Source: Micromonospora lupini str. Lupac 08
Lineage (GTDB): Bacteria; Actinomycetota; Actinomycetes; Mycobacteriales; Micromonosporaceae
NCBI RefSeq assembly: GCF_000297395.2
Contig: NZ_HF570108.1
Location: 460,838-524,837 of the forward strand
Direction: 5' to 3'
DNA: 64,000 bases
How positions within the stretch are numbered: position 1 is the stretch's first letter; each line of letters begins with the position of its first letter. The notes under the pieces are model-generated. The model searched no databases. It saw only the letters and a program-made list of their open reading frames with translations, and was not told the origin of the DNA. Positions 16,974 through 25,350 of this stretch are shown here, piece by piece. The translations under genes were made by a program, and so were the position numbers.

Positions 16974-17864
16974 TCAGCCGGGCAGCGCGGGCAGCATGAT
17001 CGGGCTGTTCGGCGGGATCACCGTGTGACAGGACCGGGCGATCGGCTCCAGCAGCTCACGCAGGCGGTTGGTGTCGTCCGGGCCGAGAACCCGCCAGGGA
17101 TGCTCGGCGGCCAGGTCGGTGGCGTCCTCGACCGCCTGGAACCCGGCGCGACCGACGTCGGTGGCCGTGCCGTCGACTGTCAACCAGCCGCGCTGTGTCA
17201 GCCGCTCGCGGGCGGCCCGCCACTGCTCCTCGGACCAGCCCCGGCCGAGCAGGTTCTCCGCCGACATGTCCACCGCGACCCGCCAGGCCAGCGTTTCCAC
17301 CGGGTCCAGGCCGGCGGCCACCAGGGCGGCGTTGTGCCCGTCGCCGCGCAGCTCCCGCAGCGTGGTGGCGGCCTGCCAGAGGCGCGCGAGGGGGTATTCC
17401 CCGACCGGTAGGGCCGCGTTGGCCGCGCCGAGCACCCGCCCGGGGGTCTGCGCCGCCGAGGCGGCCCGCTCCAGCAGGTCGGCGGCCTCGGCCAGGTGCC
17501 CCTCGGGCAGCTCGTAGGTCAGCTCCGCGAGGGCCTGCACGGCACCGGTCAGCCGCGCGCGAAGCGACTCCTGCGGGGTCGCCAGTCGCCAGACCGCAGG
17601 CAGGGCCCGGCTCACCATGGGTGGTGCGAAGCTGAAGAACGCGGCGATCACGGGAGCGGCCTCGACGGCGCCCAGCGGCGCGGCCCGGCCGGCGAAGTAG
17701 CCCCGCCAGTAGCCGCGCAGCCCGACCACCTCGGTCGCGGCCCGCGCTCGGGGATGGAAGTAGGTGACCGCGTGCACCGGCTCGAAGTGCGTCCACATCA
17801 ACCGGGCGGTCCGCCCGGGCTCGTCCAGCGCCGTCACGTGCACCTCCGCGTCCCAGGTCCGCAT
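16974..17864 (-). CDS. SCO6745 family protein
   Basis: A 296-aa mostly helical protein matching the actinobacterial SCO6745 family, recognised by the N-terminal LDEPGRTARLMWTHFEPVHAVTYFHPRA and the central YWRGYFAGRAAPLG. The C-terminal third (WSEEQWRAARERLTQRGWL, then DATDLAAEHPW) resembles a winged-helix arrangement seen in this family. Function is not established. The ATG at 17864 follows GGGGTG. An upstream in-frame TTG-type extension into the FKBP side lacks a ribosome site and is left out. Confidence 0.8.
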   Translation of the reverse strand: MRTWDAEVHVTALDEPGRTARLMWTHFEPVHAVTYFHPRARAATEVVGLRGYWRGYFAGRAAPLGAVEAAPVIAAFFSFAPPMVSRALPAVWRLATPQESLRARLTGAVQALAELTYELPEGHLAEAADLLERAASAAQTPGRVLGAANAALPVGEYPLARLWQAATTLRELRGDGHNAALVAAGLDPVETLAWRVAVDMSAENLLGRGWSEEQWRAARERLTQRGWLTVDGTATDVGRAGFQAVEDATDLAAEHPWRVLGPDDTNRLRELLEPIARSCHTVIPPNSPIMLPALPG

Positions 17865-17987
17865 GGTCACCCCGGACGGCGGGCCGCCCGGGGTGACGCC
17901 GAACCTACTGCCGGAGGGTGACGGGCAGGAAGCCCGATGTGAACAAGTCCATCGCGCCACGGCGACAACCGGGGCGATCCGGACGGG

Positions 17988-18668
17988 TCACTGGGCGGCG
18001 AGCACGTCCACCACGAAGCGCAGCGGACCGGTGGGGCGGCCGTTGGCGTTGGCCTCGTCGTTGCCGTACCCCAGCTCGCCCGGAATGTCGAGCTGCACCC
18101 GGCTGCCCACGGTCACGCCGACCAGGCCCTGGTCCCAGCCGGGAATGACCTGACCCACGCCGATGGCGAAGGTGGCCGGCTGCCCGGCGTTCCAGGACGA
18201 GTCGAACTCCTTGCCGTCCTTGTAGAAGACACCCACGTAGTTGGTGGTGATGGTCTGGCCCTTCTTCACCGCCGGGCCCTTCCCCTTGATCACCGGGGTG
18301 ACCGTGAGCTTCTTCAGCTCGCCCTTGCCGGCGGCCACCGTCGGCTTGGTGCCCAGCGCCGGGTCGGCGCCCTCAGGCAGCTGCGGCGCCGGGGGCGCGG
18401 TGGGGGCGTCCGCGGCCGGGGCGGAGGCGGACGGGGTCGCGCCGGCCTGGTTGGCGGGCTTGTCGTCGTCCCGGTTCCGGTCGATCCACACGAAACCGCC
18501 GATCAGCAGCGCCATCACCGCGACGCCGGCGAGGCCACCCGCCCACGCCTGGCGGCGGCGCTTCGCCTCGGCGGCCTTCTGCGCCGCCAGCTGGGCGGCC
18601 AGCCGCCGCCCCGCCTTCGTCGCCGGGCTCTGGCCCTCCGACCGGTTCTCCTGCGTGCGCTCGCTCAC
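17988..18668 (-). CDS. Membrane-anchored FKBP-type peptidyl-prolyl isomerase
   Basis: A 226-aa type II membrane protein. Residues 1-40 are charged and cytoplasmic, a single helix AGGLAGVAVMALLIGGFVWI spans the membrane near residues 43-62, and a Pro/Ala/Thr-rich linker leads to the FKBP domain (about 118-226). The domain contains VGVFYKDGKEFDSSWN, the conserved GVGQVIPGWDQGLVGVTVG and IPGELGYGNDEANANG. It should catalyse proline isomerisation of exported proteins at the outer face of the membrane. The GTG at 18668 has GGGAG at an 8-nt spacing and is preferred to an upstream start at 18731. Confidence 0.9.
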   Translation of the reverse strand: MSERTQENRSEGQSPATKAGRRLAAQLAAQKAAEAKRRRQAWAGGLAGVAVMALLIGGFVWIDRNRDDDKPANQAGATPSASAPAADAPTAPPAPQLPEGADPALGTKPTVAAGKGELKKLTVTPVIKGKGPAVKKGQTITTNYVGVFYKDGKEFDSSWNAGQPATFAIGVGQVIPGWDQGLVGVTVGSRVQLDIPGELGYGNDEANANGRPTGPLRFVVDVLAAQ

Positions 18669-18804
18669 GTCGTCGACTCCCTGCTGCGAAGGTGTGGCCG
18701 GCACCCGGTGCCGGGGGGAAAGCCGACGCACACGGTACTCGCCCGGCGGCCCGCCGTGCCCGCCCCGGATGCCTCGGATCGCCCAGAGAGGCCCCCGCGG
18801 GACG

Positions 18805-19443
18805 TTATTTCGGGATCACCATGAAGTCGGTCACGAACGACGTCACGCCGCCGTCGGCCGCGCGCCCGATCCAGGTGCCGTAGCAGCCGTCGCCCCAACC
18901 CGTGGCCACGGTGACGACGTTGGCGCCGGTGGCCTCGTCGAGGACGGCGGTGATCAGGCCCCGGACCGGCGACACGGGCAGCTCGTCGGGGATGAACACC
19001 TCCTCCACCTGGTCGTGGTCCCAGCCGTCGAGGACGGCGAGCGCCGTCGGGTCGGCGAGCGTGCCGGCGCCCGCGTCCACCCCGTACCCGAAGTAGTCGT
19101 CCGGACCGAGCGCGGCGACGTCCTGGTCGCCCGCGACGGCCGGCTCCCAGCGGATCGCCGGCTCGTCCGAGACCACCAGTTGCAGCGCGGCCACCCGCCG
19201 GTCCACCTCGGCGCCCTCCCGGAGCACCACGGCCACCCAGGCGCGGGCGGGATACCGTCCCGGCGCCACTGTCACCGTGTACGGCTCGGCCTCCGGGCAG
19301 ACCAGCGGGTCGCACCCGACCACCTGGCCGGTGGGCAGCACGACGTCATCCACCCGATGGGCCTCGATCAGGTACGCGCCGTACTCGTCGGTGAAGCGGG
19401 CACCGGGCGTCAACAACCGGTCCAGGTCAGGGGTGTACGGCAT
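18805..19443 (-). CDS. DUF4241 domain-containing protein
   Basis: A 212-aa cytoplasmic protein that consists essentially of one DUF4241 domain: LPTGQVVGCDPL near residue 37, PGRYPARAWVAVV near 60 and the C-terminal GWGDGCYGTWIGRAADGGVTSFVTDFMV. DUF4241 proteins are of unknown function and are often found near immunity-protein or toxin loci, but no toxin is evident here. Start: ATG at 19443 with GGAGGAG five bases upstream. It lies between the FKBP gene and ku, on the same strand. Confidence 0.82.
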   Translation of the reverse strand: MPYTPDLDRLLTPGARFTDEYGAYLIEAHRVDDVVLPTGQVVGCDPLVCPEAEPYTVTVAPGRYPARAWVAVVLREGAEVDRRVAALQLVVSDEPAIRWEPAVAGDQDVAALGPDDYFGYGVDAGAGTLADPTALAVLDGWDHDQVEEVFIPDELPVSPVRGLITAVLDEATGANVVTVATGWGDGCYGTWIGRAADGGVTSFVTDFMVIPK

Positions 19444-19517
19444 GGGGGCTCCTCCGGTGGCCAACGGCCGGCGGAGCGTACCCGGTCCGGCGGACACCCT
19501 TCGTCGCCGCCGTACGG

Positions 19518-20540
19518 TCAGGCGCTCTTGCGGGGTGCGGTCTTGCGCGCGGCCGTCTTCTTCGCCGGTTCCGCCTTCTTCGCGGCGGTCTTCTTCGCCG
19601 GCTCGGCCTTCTTCGCGGTGGTCTTCTTCTCGGCCGTCTTCTTCGCCGTGGTCTTCTTCGCGGGCGCCTTGGCGGCCTTCTTCTCGGCCGCCTTCTGCGC
19701 CGAGCGGGCCGACGAGATGGGCGTCGGCTCGCCGCCGCCCCCACCGCGCGTGGGCTGTTCGCCGCGTGCCGCCCGGGCCCGGTCCACCGATGCCTTCAGC
19801 GCGGCCATCAGGTCCACCGCCGCGGCCGGCGCCTCCTCGGCCTCCTCCGGCTGGACGACCTCGCGACCCTCCACCTTGGCGTCGATGACCTCCTGCAACG
19901 CGGCCCGGTAGTCGTCGGTGAAGACGTCCGGCTCGAACTCGCCGGTCATCGAGTCGATGAGCGAGCTGGCCATGGCCAGCTCCGGCGGGCGCACCTTCAG
20001 GTCCTCGTCGAGGAAACCGAAGTCCGGCGTACGGATCTCGTCCGGCCAGAGCATCGTGTTGAGCAGCAGTACGCCCTCACGGACCCGCAACGTGGCGAGC
20101 TGTTCGCGTTGGCGCAGCGCCACCTTGACGATCGCCACCCGCTCCGAGTCGGTGAGGGCGTCGCGCAGCAGCACGTACGGTTTGGTCGCCGTGCCCTCCG
20201 GCTCCAGGAAGTACGCCTTGTTGTAGAGGATCGGGTCGACCTGCTCGGCGGGGACGAACTCCAGCACGTCGATCGCGCGGGAGCTGGTCAGCGGCAGGTC
20301 GGCGAAGTCCTCGTCGGTGAGGATCACCATCTCGCCGCCGCCGATGTCGTAGCCCTTGGCGATGTCGTCGTAGGTGACCTCCTCGCCGCAGACCGAGCAG
20401 GTGCGCTTGTAGCGGATCCGGCCACCGTCCTCACGGTGTACCTGATGGAACCGGATGTCCTTCTCCTCGGTCGCCGAGTAGAGCTTCACCCCGATCGAGA
20501 CGAGCCCGAACGACACGGCTCCCTTCCAGATGGCACGCAT
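19518..20540 (-). CDS. ku: Ku, non-homologous end-joining DNA-end-binding protein
   Basis: A 340-aa homodimeric DNA-end binding protein that recruits LigD at double-strand breaks. The N-terminus MRAIWKGAVSFGLVSIGVKLYSATE is diagnostic, a CSVCGEE motif sits at about residue 48 and the beta-barrel core ends near residue 260. A Lys/Ala/Thr-rich tail (about residues 283-340) with PAKK-type repeats is the DNA-interacting extension known from actinobacterial Ku proteins. Start ATG at 20540 with GGGAGCG upstream. The gene is divergent from the LigD ligase and polymerase genes across 85 bp, so the whole NHEJ set is in one locus. Confidence 0.95.
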   Translation of the reverse strand: MRAIWKGAVSFGLVSIGVKLYSATEEKDIRFHQVHREDGGRIRYKRTCSVCGEEVTYDDIAKGYDIGGGEMVILTDEDFADLPLTSSRAIDVLEFVPAEQVDPILYNKAYFLEPEGTATKPYVLLRDALTDSERVAIVKVALRQREQLATLRVREGVLLLNTMLWPDEIRTPDFGFLDEDLKVRPPELAMASSLIDSMTGEFEPDVFTDDYRAALQEVIDAKVEGREVVQPEEAEEAPAAAVDLMAALKASVDRARAARGEQPTRGGGGGEPTPISSARSAQKAAEKKAAKAPAKKTTAKKTAEKKTTAKKAEPAKKTAAKKAEPAKKTAARKTAPRKSA

Positions 20541-20625
20541 CCTGCGCTCCCTTCCCCGGTATCGACCATGCTCGCATCCGTTGGAACTCCACGCGAGGTG
20601 TTCCGCCTGCTACTACAGTCGGGTC

Positions 20626-21567
20626 GTGCCCGGCGCGCCGCTCAAGCCGATGCTCGCGATGACCGGGCCGCTCCCGGCGGGTGACGGCTGGGCGTACGAG
20701 TTCAAGTGGGACGGGGTCCGCGCGCTCGCCGACATCTCCGGCGGCGTCCAGCACCTGTACGCCCGCTCCGGCGTGGAGATCACCGCCGCGTACCCCGAGC
20801 TGGCCACCCTTCCCGAGCAGGTCGACGACGTGCTGCTCGACGGCGAGGTGGTGCTGCTCGGCCAGGGCGGGCAGCCCTCGTTCACGGCCCTCGCCGAGCG
20901 GATGCACGTGCGGGACCGCAACAAGGCGGCCCGGCTGGCGGCGGTCATGCCGGTCACGTACATGATCTTCGACCTCCTGCGCCGCAACGGCGAGGACCTG
21001 ACCGGCTGGCCGTACGAGCGCCGCCGGGAGGCCCTGGACGAGCTGGGGCTGGGCGGCCTCCGGTGGGCGGTGCCGCCGGTCTTCGCCGACGGCCCGGCGA
21101 CCTACGAGGCGGCCGGGGAGCACGGCCTGGAGGGCGTGATGGCCAAGCGGGTCGGCGCCGTCTACCGCCCCGGGGTGCGCTCCCCGGACTGGGTGAAGGT
21201 CAAGCTGGAGGTGACAGGCGACTTCGTCGTGGGCGGCTGGCGGCCGGGCGCGCGCCGCATCGGCGGGCTGCTGGTCGGGGTGCCCGGCCCGGACGGTCGG
21301 TTGATCTACCGGGGTCGGGTCGGCGGCGGGATCGGCGCGGCCATCGAACGGCAGCTCCTCACCGAGCTGGAGCCGCTGCGCTCCGGCGTGTCACCGTTCG
21401 CGCCGGGCGTGCCGCGCGAGGATGCCCGGGGCGCCATCTGGGTAGAACCCCGGGTGGTGGTGGAGGTGAAGTACGGCCAACGCACCCCCGACGGCCGGCT
21501 GCGCTTCCCCCGGGTGCTGCGGTTGCGCCCGGACAAGCCGCCGGAGGAGGTCGACGATGCCGGCTGA
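20626..21567 (+). CDS. ligD: ATP-dependent DNA ligase, LigD ligase domain
   Basis: A 313-aa stand-alone ligase corresponding to the LigDom of LigD. The adenylation motif I EFKWDGVRA has the nucleophile Lys27. Other nucleotidyltransferase motifs follow: DGEVVLL near 75, FDLLRRNGEDL near 105, GLEGVMAKR near 170 and DWVKVKLE near 185. An OB-fold domain (residues about 200-313) completes the ligase. The GTG at 20626 is selected because TACAGT (20614-20619) ends 6 nt before it, typical of a leaderless transcript. The stop overlaps the polymerase gene by 11 nt. Confidence 0.92.
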   Translation: MPGAPLKPMLAMTGPLPAGDGWAYEFKWDGVRALADISGGVQHLYARSGVEITAAYPELATLPEQVDDVLLDGEVVLLGQGGQPSFTALAERMHVRDRNKAARLAAVMPVTYMIFDLLRRNGEDLTGWPYERRREALDELGLGGLRWAVPPVFADGPATYEAAGEHGLEGVMAKRVGAVYRPGVRSPDWVKVKLEVTGDFVVGGWRPGARRIGGLLVGVPGPDGRLIYRGRVGGGIGAAIERQLLTELEPLRSGVSPFAPGVPREDARGAIWVEPRVVVEVKYGQRTPDGRLRFPRVLRLRPDKPPEEVDDAG

Positions 21568-22468
21568 GAAGCTACGGGTGGACGTCGAGGGTCGGCCGCT
21601 GGAGCTGTCCAACCTGGACAAGGTGCTCTATCCGGCGGTCGGCTTCACCAAGGGCGAGGTGATCGACTACTACACCCGGATCTCCCCGGTGCTGCTGCCG
21701 CACCTGGCCGACCGCCCGGTCACCCGGATCCGCTTCCCCAACGGCGTGGACGACAAGTCCTTCTTCGAGAAGAACAAGCCCGCGTCAACGCCGGACTGGG
21801 TGCGCGTGGAGACGCTGCCCGCGCCCGGCTCGACGAAGGGTCGGGAGACCATCGACTACGTGGTCGCCGACGACCTGCCCACCCTGGTCTGGCTGGCCAA
21901 CCTCGCCGCGTTGGAGCTGCACACGCCGCAGTGGAAGGTCGACGAGCAACCCGACATGATGGTGGTCGACCTGGACCCGGGGCCGCCCGCCGGGCTCGCC
22001 GAGTGCTGCCCGGTGGCCGTGCTGATGCGCGACCGGCTCGCCGACGACGGCATCGACTCGTACCCGAAGACGTCGGGCAAGAAGGGCATGCAACTGTGCT
22101 GCCCGATCGCGGGCACCCAGTCCGCCGACGACGTCTCCGCCTACGCGCGCCGGATCGCCCAGGAGTTGGAGAAGGCCCACCCGAAGCTGATCGTGTCGAA
22201 GATGGCGAAGAACCTGCGTCCGGGCAAGGTCTTCATCGACTGGAGCCAGAACAACGCGGCGAAGACGACTGTGGCGCCGTACTCGCTGCGCGCCCAGTCG
22301 GTGCCGTCGGTGTCGACGCCGTTGACCTGGGACGAGGTCGAGGCCGGCGCCCGCGGTCGGCGACCGGCCGTCCGCCCGTTCACCGCCGCCGAGGTCCTGA
22401 CCAGGGTCGAGGAGTACGGGGACCTGCTGGCCGCGCTGCTCGACGGTGGGCCCGAACTGCCCGACTGA
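21557..22468 (+). CDS. ligD: LigD polymerase/primase domain protein
   Basis: A 303-aa archaeo-eukaryotic primase-type polymerase (PolDom) that fills gaps and adds nucleotides during end joining. The catalytic metal-binding motif VVDLDPGPP has D138 and D140; KTSGKKGMQL near residue 180 is the conserved nucleotide-binding turn. LigD in mycobacteria fuses polymerase, phosphoesterase and ligase modules in one chain. Here polymerase and ligase are separate, overlapping genes, and no 3'-phosphoesterase module occurs in the window. Translational coupling to the ligase is expected from the 11-nt overlap. Confidence 0.93.
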   Translation: MPAEKLRVDVEGRPLELSNLDKVLYPAVGFTKGEVIDYYTRISPVLLPHLADRPVTRIRFPNGVDDKSFFEKNKPASTPDWVRVETLPAPGSTKGRETIDYVVADDLPTLVWLANLAALELHTPQWKVDEQPDMMVVDLDPGPPAGLAECCPVAVLMRDRLADDGIDSYPKTSGKKGMQLCCPIAGTQSADDVSAYARRIAQELEKAHPKLIVSKMAKNLRPGKVFIDWSQNNAAKTTVAPYSLRAQSVPSVSTPLTWDEVEAGARGRRPAVRPFTAAEVLTRVEEYGDLLAALLDGGPELPD

Positions 22469-22501
22469 GACCGGCGAGGCATCTGCCGTTACAGTTCGTC
22501 G

Positions 22502-23569
22502 ATGCACCAGAGTGAGCTTGTCGATGCGCTGGGTGAGCTTCCGGCGCTGCGGGTCGAGCCCGACGGCCCCGCCCTGGTCGTCACGGTGCCGGCCATCGGT
22601 GAGAGCCTGCGCCTCTACGCCGAGGCGGTGGCGTGGCTGAAGCGCGGAGCACTGCCCCAGGGGGCTCCGCTGCTGCAGATCGTGGTGCATCACCATGGCC
22701 AGGAGCTGCGGATGATCCTGCTGAACGACGACGTCGTGTGGCAACCGGCCGACGCCGACTCGCTGCTGGACGCGCCGATCCCCGTACGCATCACGGACGC
22801 GCCGGAACTCGTGGCGTACACCGAGATGGAACGGGAGTCCGCCGCGGCGCTGCGTGCCCTCGACGGGCCGGCGGTGAACCTGGACGCTCTCGCCGCGACG
22901 CTGCTGCTGCATCGGTGCGTGATGGTCGCCGCCATGCGACTCGGCCTCCGGCCGCTTCGTGCCGTGCGGCGGTGGCATGAGCTCTGGTGTGCGGTGGGCG
23001 AGTTGCTGCCCGGCTCGTTCTGGCCCGACCCGGACTGGGACCGGCTCCTGGTGCAGGCCGGGGTGCCGCTGGCCCCGTACGAGGAGGCCCGGGCCCGGGA
23101 CCGGCCCGCCGGGATCGAGGCGCTGACGCCGGCGGACCTGCGGGCGACGGAACCGAAGCTGACGATCGACCGGGCCGACGACTCGACAGTCGCCGCCTGG
23201 CGGCAGTGGATGAAGCTGACGCCACGCCAGTTCTGCGAGGTGTTGACGGCGGAGCTGCCCGAGGCGCGGGTCGAGGTCTCGCTCTATGCCGACGGCGGAG
23301 GAGCCGTCTCACTGCGCATCGCATCGAGCGGAGTGCTGCGGGCCCTGCTGGAGCTGCGTCTCTCCTTCCCGCGCAGGATGACGTATCTCGACGAGATTCG
23401 CATCGCCGACGAGGCGACCGACACCGGGCTCTTCCAACGCCTCATGTCCAACGTGGAGAACCTCAGTCGCTCGCTGGGACTGAGGGGCATCAAGGTCTAT
23501 GCCACAGGTGACGGCAGCGTCGCGTTCGCCCGTGCCGGCTTCGACTGGGATCGTGGCGCACCCGAGTGA
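22502..23569 (+). CDS. Uncharacterised protein downstream of LigD genes
   Basis: A 355-aa soluble protein I do not recognise. The N-terminal half mixes beta strands (LVVTVPAIGESLRLYAEAVAWLK) and helices, with a HHH triplet near residue 63. The C-terminal 110 residues (LRIASSGVLRALLELRLSFPRR... then LMSNVENLSRSLGLRGIKVYATGDGSVAFARAGFDW) look like an acetyltransferase-type alpha/beta ending, in which the last stretch resembles the GFxW end of GNAT proteins; this is only a suggestion. The ATG at 22502 is 6 nt after TACAGT (22490-22495), the same hexamer and spacing as the LigD ligase gene, so it is probably transcribed separately and leaderless. Confidence 0.75.
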   Translation: MHQSELVDALGELPALRVEPDGPALVVTVPAIGESLRLYAEAVAWLKRGALPQGAPLLQIVVHHHGQELRMILLNDDVVWQPADADSLLDAPIPVRITDAPELVAYTEMERESAAALRALDGPAVNLDALAATLLLHRCVMVAAMRLGLRPLRAVRRWHELWCAVGELLPGSFWPDPDWDRLLVQAGVPLAPYEEARARDRPAGIEALTPADLRATEPKLTIDRADDSTVAAWRQWMKLTPRQFCEVLTAELPEARVEVSLYADGGGAVSLRIASSGVLRALLELRLSFPRRMTYLDEIRIADEATDTGLFQRLMSNVENLSRSLGLRGIKVYATGDGSVAFARAGFDWDRGAPE

Positions 23570-23575
23570 GCTGAC

Positions 23576-24316
23576 TCAGCGCTGTTGTGCCCGGTCTGCC
23601 AGCGTCCGTCGCAACTGGGCCGTGGCGTCCGGGCCGATGGCCTCCTGGGTCGCCCCGAGCAGTCGGGCGCACAGCCCCCGGGCGCTGTCCAACCCGGCGC
23701 GGGCCTGCACCACCTCGCCTCGCAGAGTCCCGCGCTCGTCGTCCGCGACGGCACGGATGTCGGCCACCTCCCGCCGCCGCGCGCTGCGTACCTCGTCCGC
23801 GACCACCAGGACGAAGTCCGTCCGGTTGCGGTCGATTGCGGTGACACTCGAACCGGCCGGGGTGGCGGCCACCGCGCGGGTGAGGGCCTCGGCGGGCAGG
23901 AAGAACAGCGTGGTGGTGGAGAACCGACTCAGGGCGGCCTGTTGCTGCCAGCGGGTGAGCAGCCCCGACTTGGCGTCGAGGAACGGCGCCATCGCGAACG
24001 CGAAGTCCACGTCGACGGTGGCGAGCAGGGCGCGCGAGGCGTCGAGGCCGCTCCTGAGTTGGTTGATCAGCGCGGACTGCCGGCGTAGCAGCGCGGCGAA
24101 CTCCGTCTGGTCGTCCGCCCTTGGCTCGGTGGTGGCGATCATGGTGTCGGCCAGGCTCAGGAGACGGTCGCCGTTGAGGCACAGCTCCTGCAGCGTGAGG
24201 ACCACGTCGAGCAGATGGGCGCCGACCTTCGCGTCCTTCGCAACCGTCCGCCGGTCCAGCAGTCTGGTGACGTACGAGCTGACGACCTGAATCAGGCTGG
24301 ACAGCAGTTCACCCAC
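23576..24316 (-). CDS. Uncharacterised helical protein
   Basis: A 246-aa protein with no family I recognise. It is predicted mainly helical. A first part (residues 1-90) with LIQVVSSYVTRLLDRRTVAKDAKVG and hydrophobic heptads is followed by FAMAPFLDAKSGLLTRWQQQAALSRFSTTTLFFLP and a charged C-terminus rich in Arg and Ala. No membrane segment or catalytic motif stands out. The GTG at 24316 is preceded by GGAGGGGG; longer readings upstream are very Arg/Pro-rich and look non-coding. It is convergent with the preceding gene with only 6 nt between stops. Confidence 0.7.
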   Translation of the reverse strand: MGELLSSLIQVVSSYVTRLLDRRTVAKDAKVGAHLLDVVLTLQELCLNGDRLLSLADTMIATTEPRADDQTEFAALLRRQSALINQLRSGLDASRALLATVDVDFAFAMAPFLDAKSGLLTRWQQQAALSRFSTTTLFFLPAEALTRAVAATPAGSSVTAIDRNRTDFVLVVADEVRSARRREVADIRAVADDERGTLRGEVVQARAGLDSARGLCARLLGATQEAIGPDATAQLRRTLADRAQQR

Positions 24317-24392
24317 TGCGCCGCCCCCTCCGAAGTGGTGTGAGCGCGAGTGTAATCGCCAGGTCACAGCGGTTGGCCGCGGACGTCTCCGC

Positions 24393-25292
24393 CTACGGGT
24401 GATCGGCCGGCACGAGCGACTCGGCGAGCCGGGCGTAGCTGTCGCCGCCGTGGCCCGCCGCGACGGCCCGGTCGATGATCGATTGGACGGCCCGCAGCGG
24501 TCCGGTCTCGATGCCGCGTGCCGCGGCGGCGTCGACGACGTGGGTGACCGCCGAGCCCGCCGACGCGATGCTGGAGATGTCGGCGGCGAAGGTTCCGGAC
24601 GTGAGTTGCTCGGCGAACCGGTCGGCCATGTCGGGCAACAGGTCACCGATTCCTCTGGCGAAACGGGCGAACGCGGCCGGCGGGATGCCCTCGGCGCGGG
24701 CCAGGGCGAAGGCGTGCGCGAGTCCGCCGACGGACATGGTGAACAGGTCGAGCAAGGCCATTTCGTACGCTGCTGCCGTGCCGGCGTCCGCGCCGAGGTG
24801 GACGCTGGAGCCGCCGAAGCTCTCCAGCGCGGGAAGGCTGTCGTCGAAGAGATCCCGCGGACCGCTGTAGAGGATCGTGGCGGCCGGTGTCCCGATGGTC
24901 GGCGCGGGCGTCAGGATGGCGCCGTCCAGGTAGTCGACGCCCCGCTGCGCGGCCCAGGTCGCCAGGTCCCGCGCCTCGGTGGCGTGCCCGCTGCTGAGGT
25001 TGACGAAGGGTCCTCTCGGCGGGCTTCCGAGGCTCGACAGGACGGCGCGAGCCGCCTGGTAGTTGATGACGCAGGCGATGACGACCGATGCCCGGCGTGC
25101 CGCGTCGGCCACCGTGGGAGCGAGCACCGCCCCGGCTGCCACGAGCGCGGTCGCCCGGCCGGGTGTGCGGTTCCAGACCACTGTGGGGTGACCGGCGGCG
25201 AGTGACGCGGCGGCCAGCGCCCGGCCCATCGGGCCGAGCCCCAGGACGGCGACGGTGGGGGACGTGTTGTCCTCATGATTGCGGTGAGTCAC
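24393..25292 (-). CDS. NAD(P)-binding reductase, imine reductase / beta-hydroxyacid dehydrogenase type
   Basis: A 299-aa enzyme of the 6-phosphogluconate dehydrogenase-like superfamily. The N-terminal Rossmann domain shows VAVLGLGPMGRALAAASLAAGH and VVWNRTPGR (an Arg that usually selects NADPH). The second half is the helical dimerisation domain with EMALLDLFTMSVGGLAHAFAL in place of the catalytic Lys segment, as in imine reductases. The substrate is unknown. Start GTG at 25292; TAGCGT ends 7 nt upstream. The promoter carries the MerR-type dyad at 25309, and the MerR gene is divergent, so it is likely the regulated target. Confidence 0.82.
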   Translation of the reverse strand: MTHRNHEDNTSPTVAVLGLGPMGRALAAASLAAGHPTVVWNRTPGRATALVAAGAVLAPTVADAARRASVVIACVINYQAARAVLSSLGSPPRGPFVNLSSGHATEARDLATWAAQRGVDYLDGAILTPAPTIGTPAATILYSGPRDLFDDSLPALESFGGSSVHLGADAGTAAAYEMALLDLFTMSVGGLAHAFALARAEGIPPAAFARFARGIGDLLPDMADRFAEQLTSGTFAADISSIASAGSAVTHVVDAAAARGIETGPLRAVQSIIDRAVAAGHGGDSYARLAESLVPADHP

Positions 25293-25308
25293 AGCGACGA
25301 CGCTAAAC

Positions 25309-25332
25309 CTTGCCGTTGACGTGAAGGTCAAG
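25309..25332 (-). promoter_or_regulatory. MerR-type operator inside an over-spaced promoter
   Basis: On the minus strand an imperfect dyad CTTGACCTT-CACGTC-AACGGCAAG (7 of 9 arm positions match) lies between the -35 element TTGACC and a TTAGCG/TAGCGT -10 region, giving a spacer of 19-20 bp. This is the long-spacer geometry that MerR-family activators untwist. The promoter fires toward the reductase at 24393-25292. Confidence 0.7.
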
Positions 25333-25350
25333 CGCTGATCTGCTCTCGAT

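Noticed and set aside
22446..22640. Short + strand frame after the LigD polymerase gene
   Set aside because: Overlaps the polymerase stop and the 355-aa gene in another frame, with no supporting signal.
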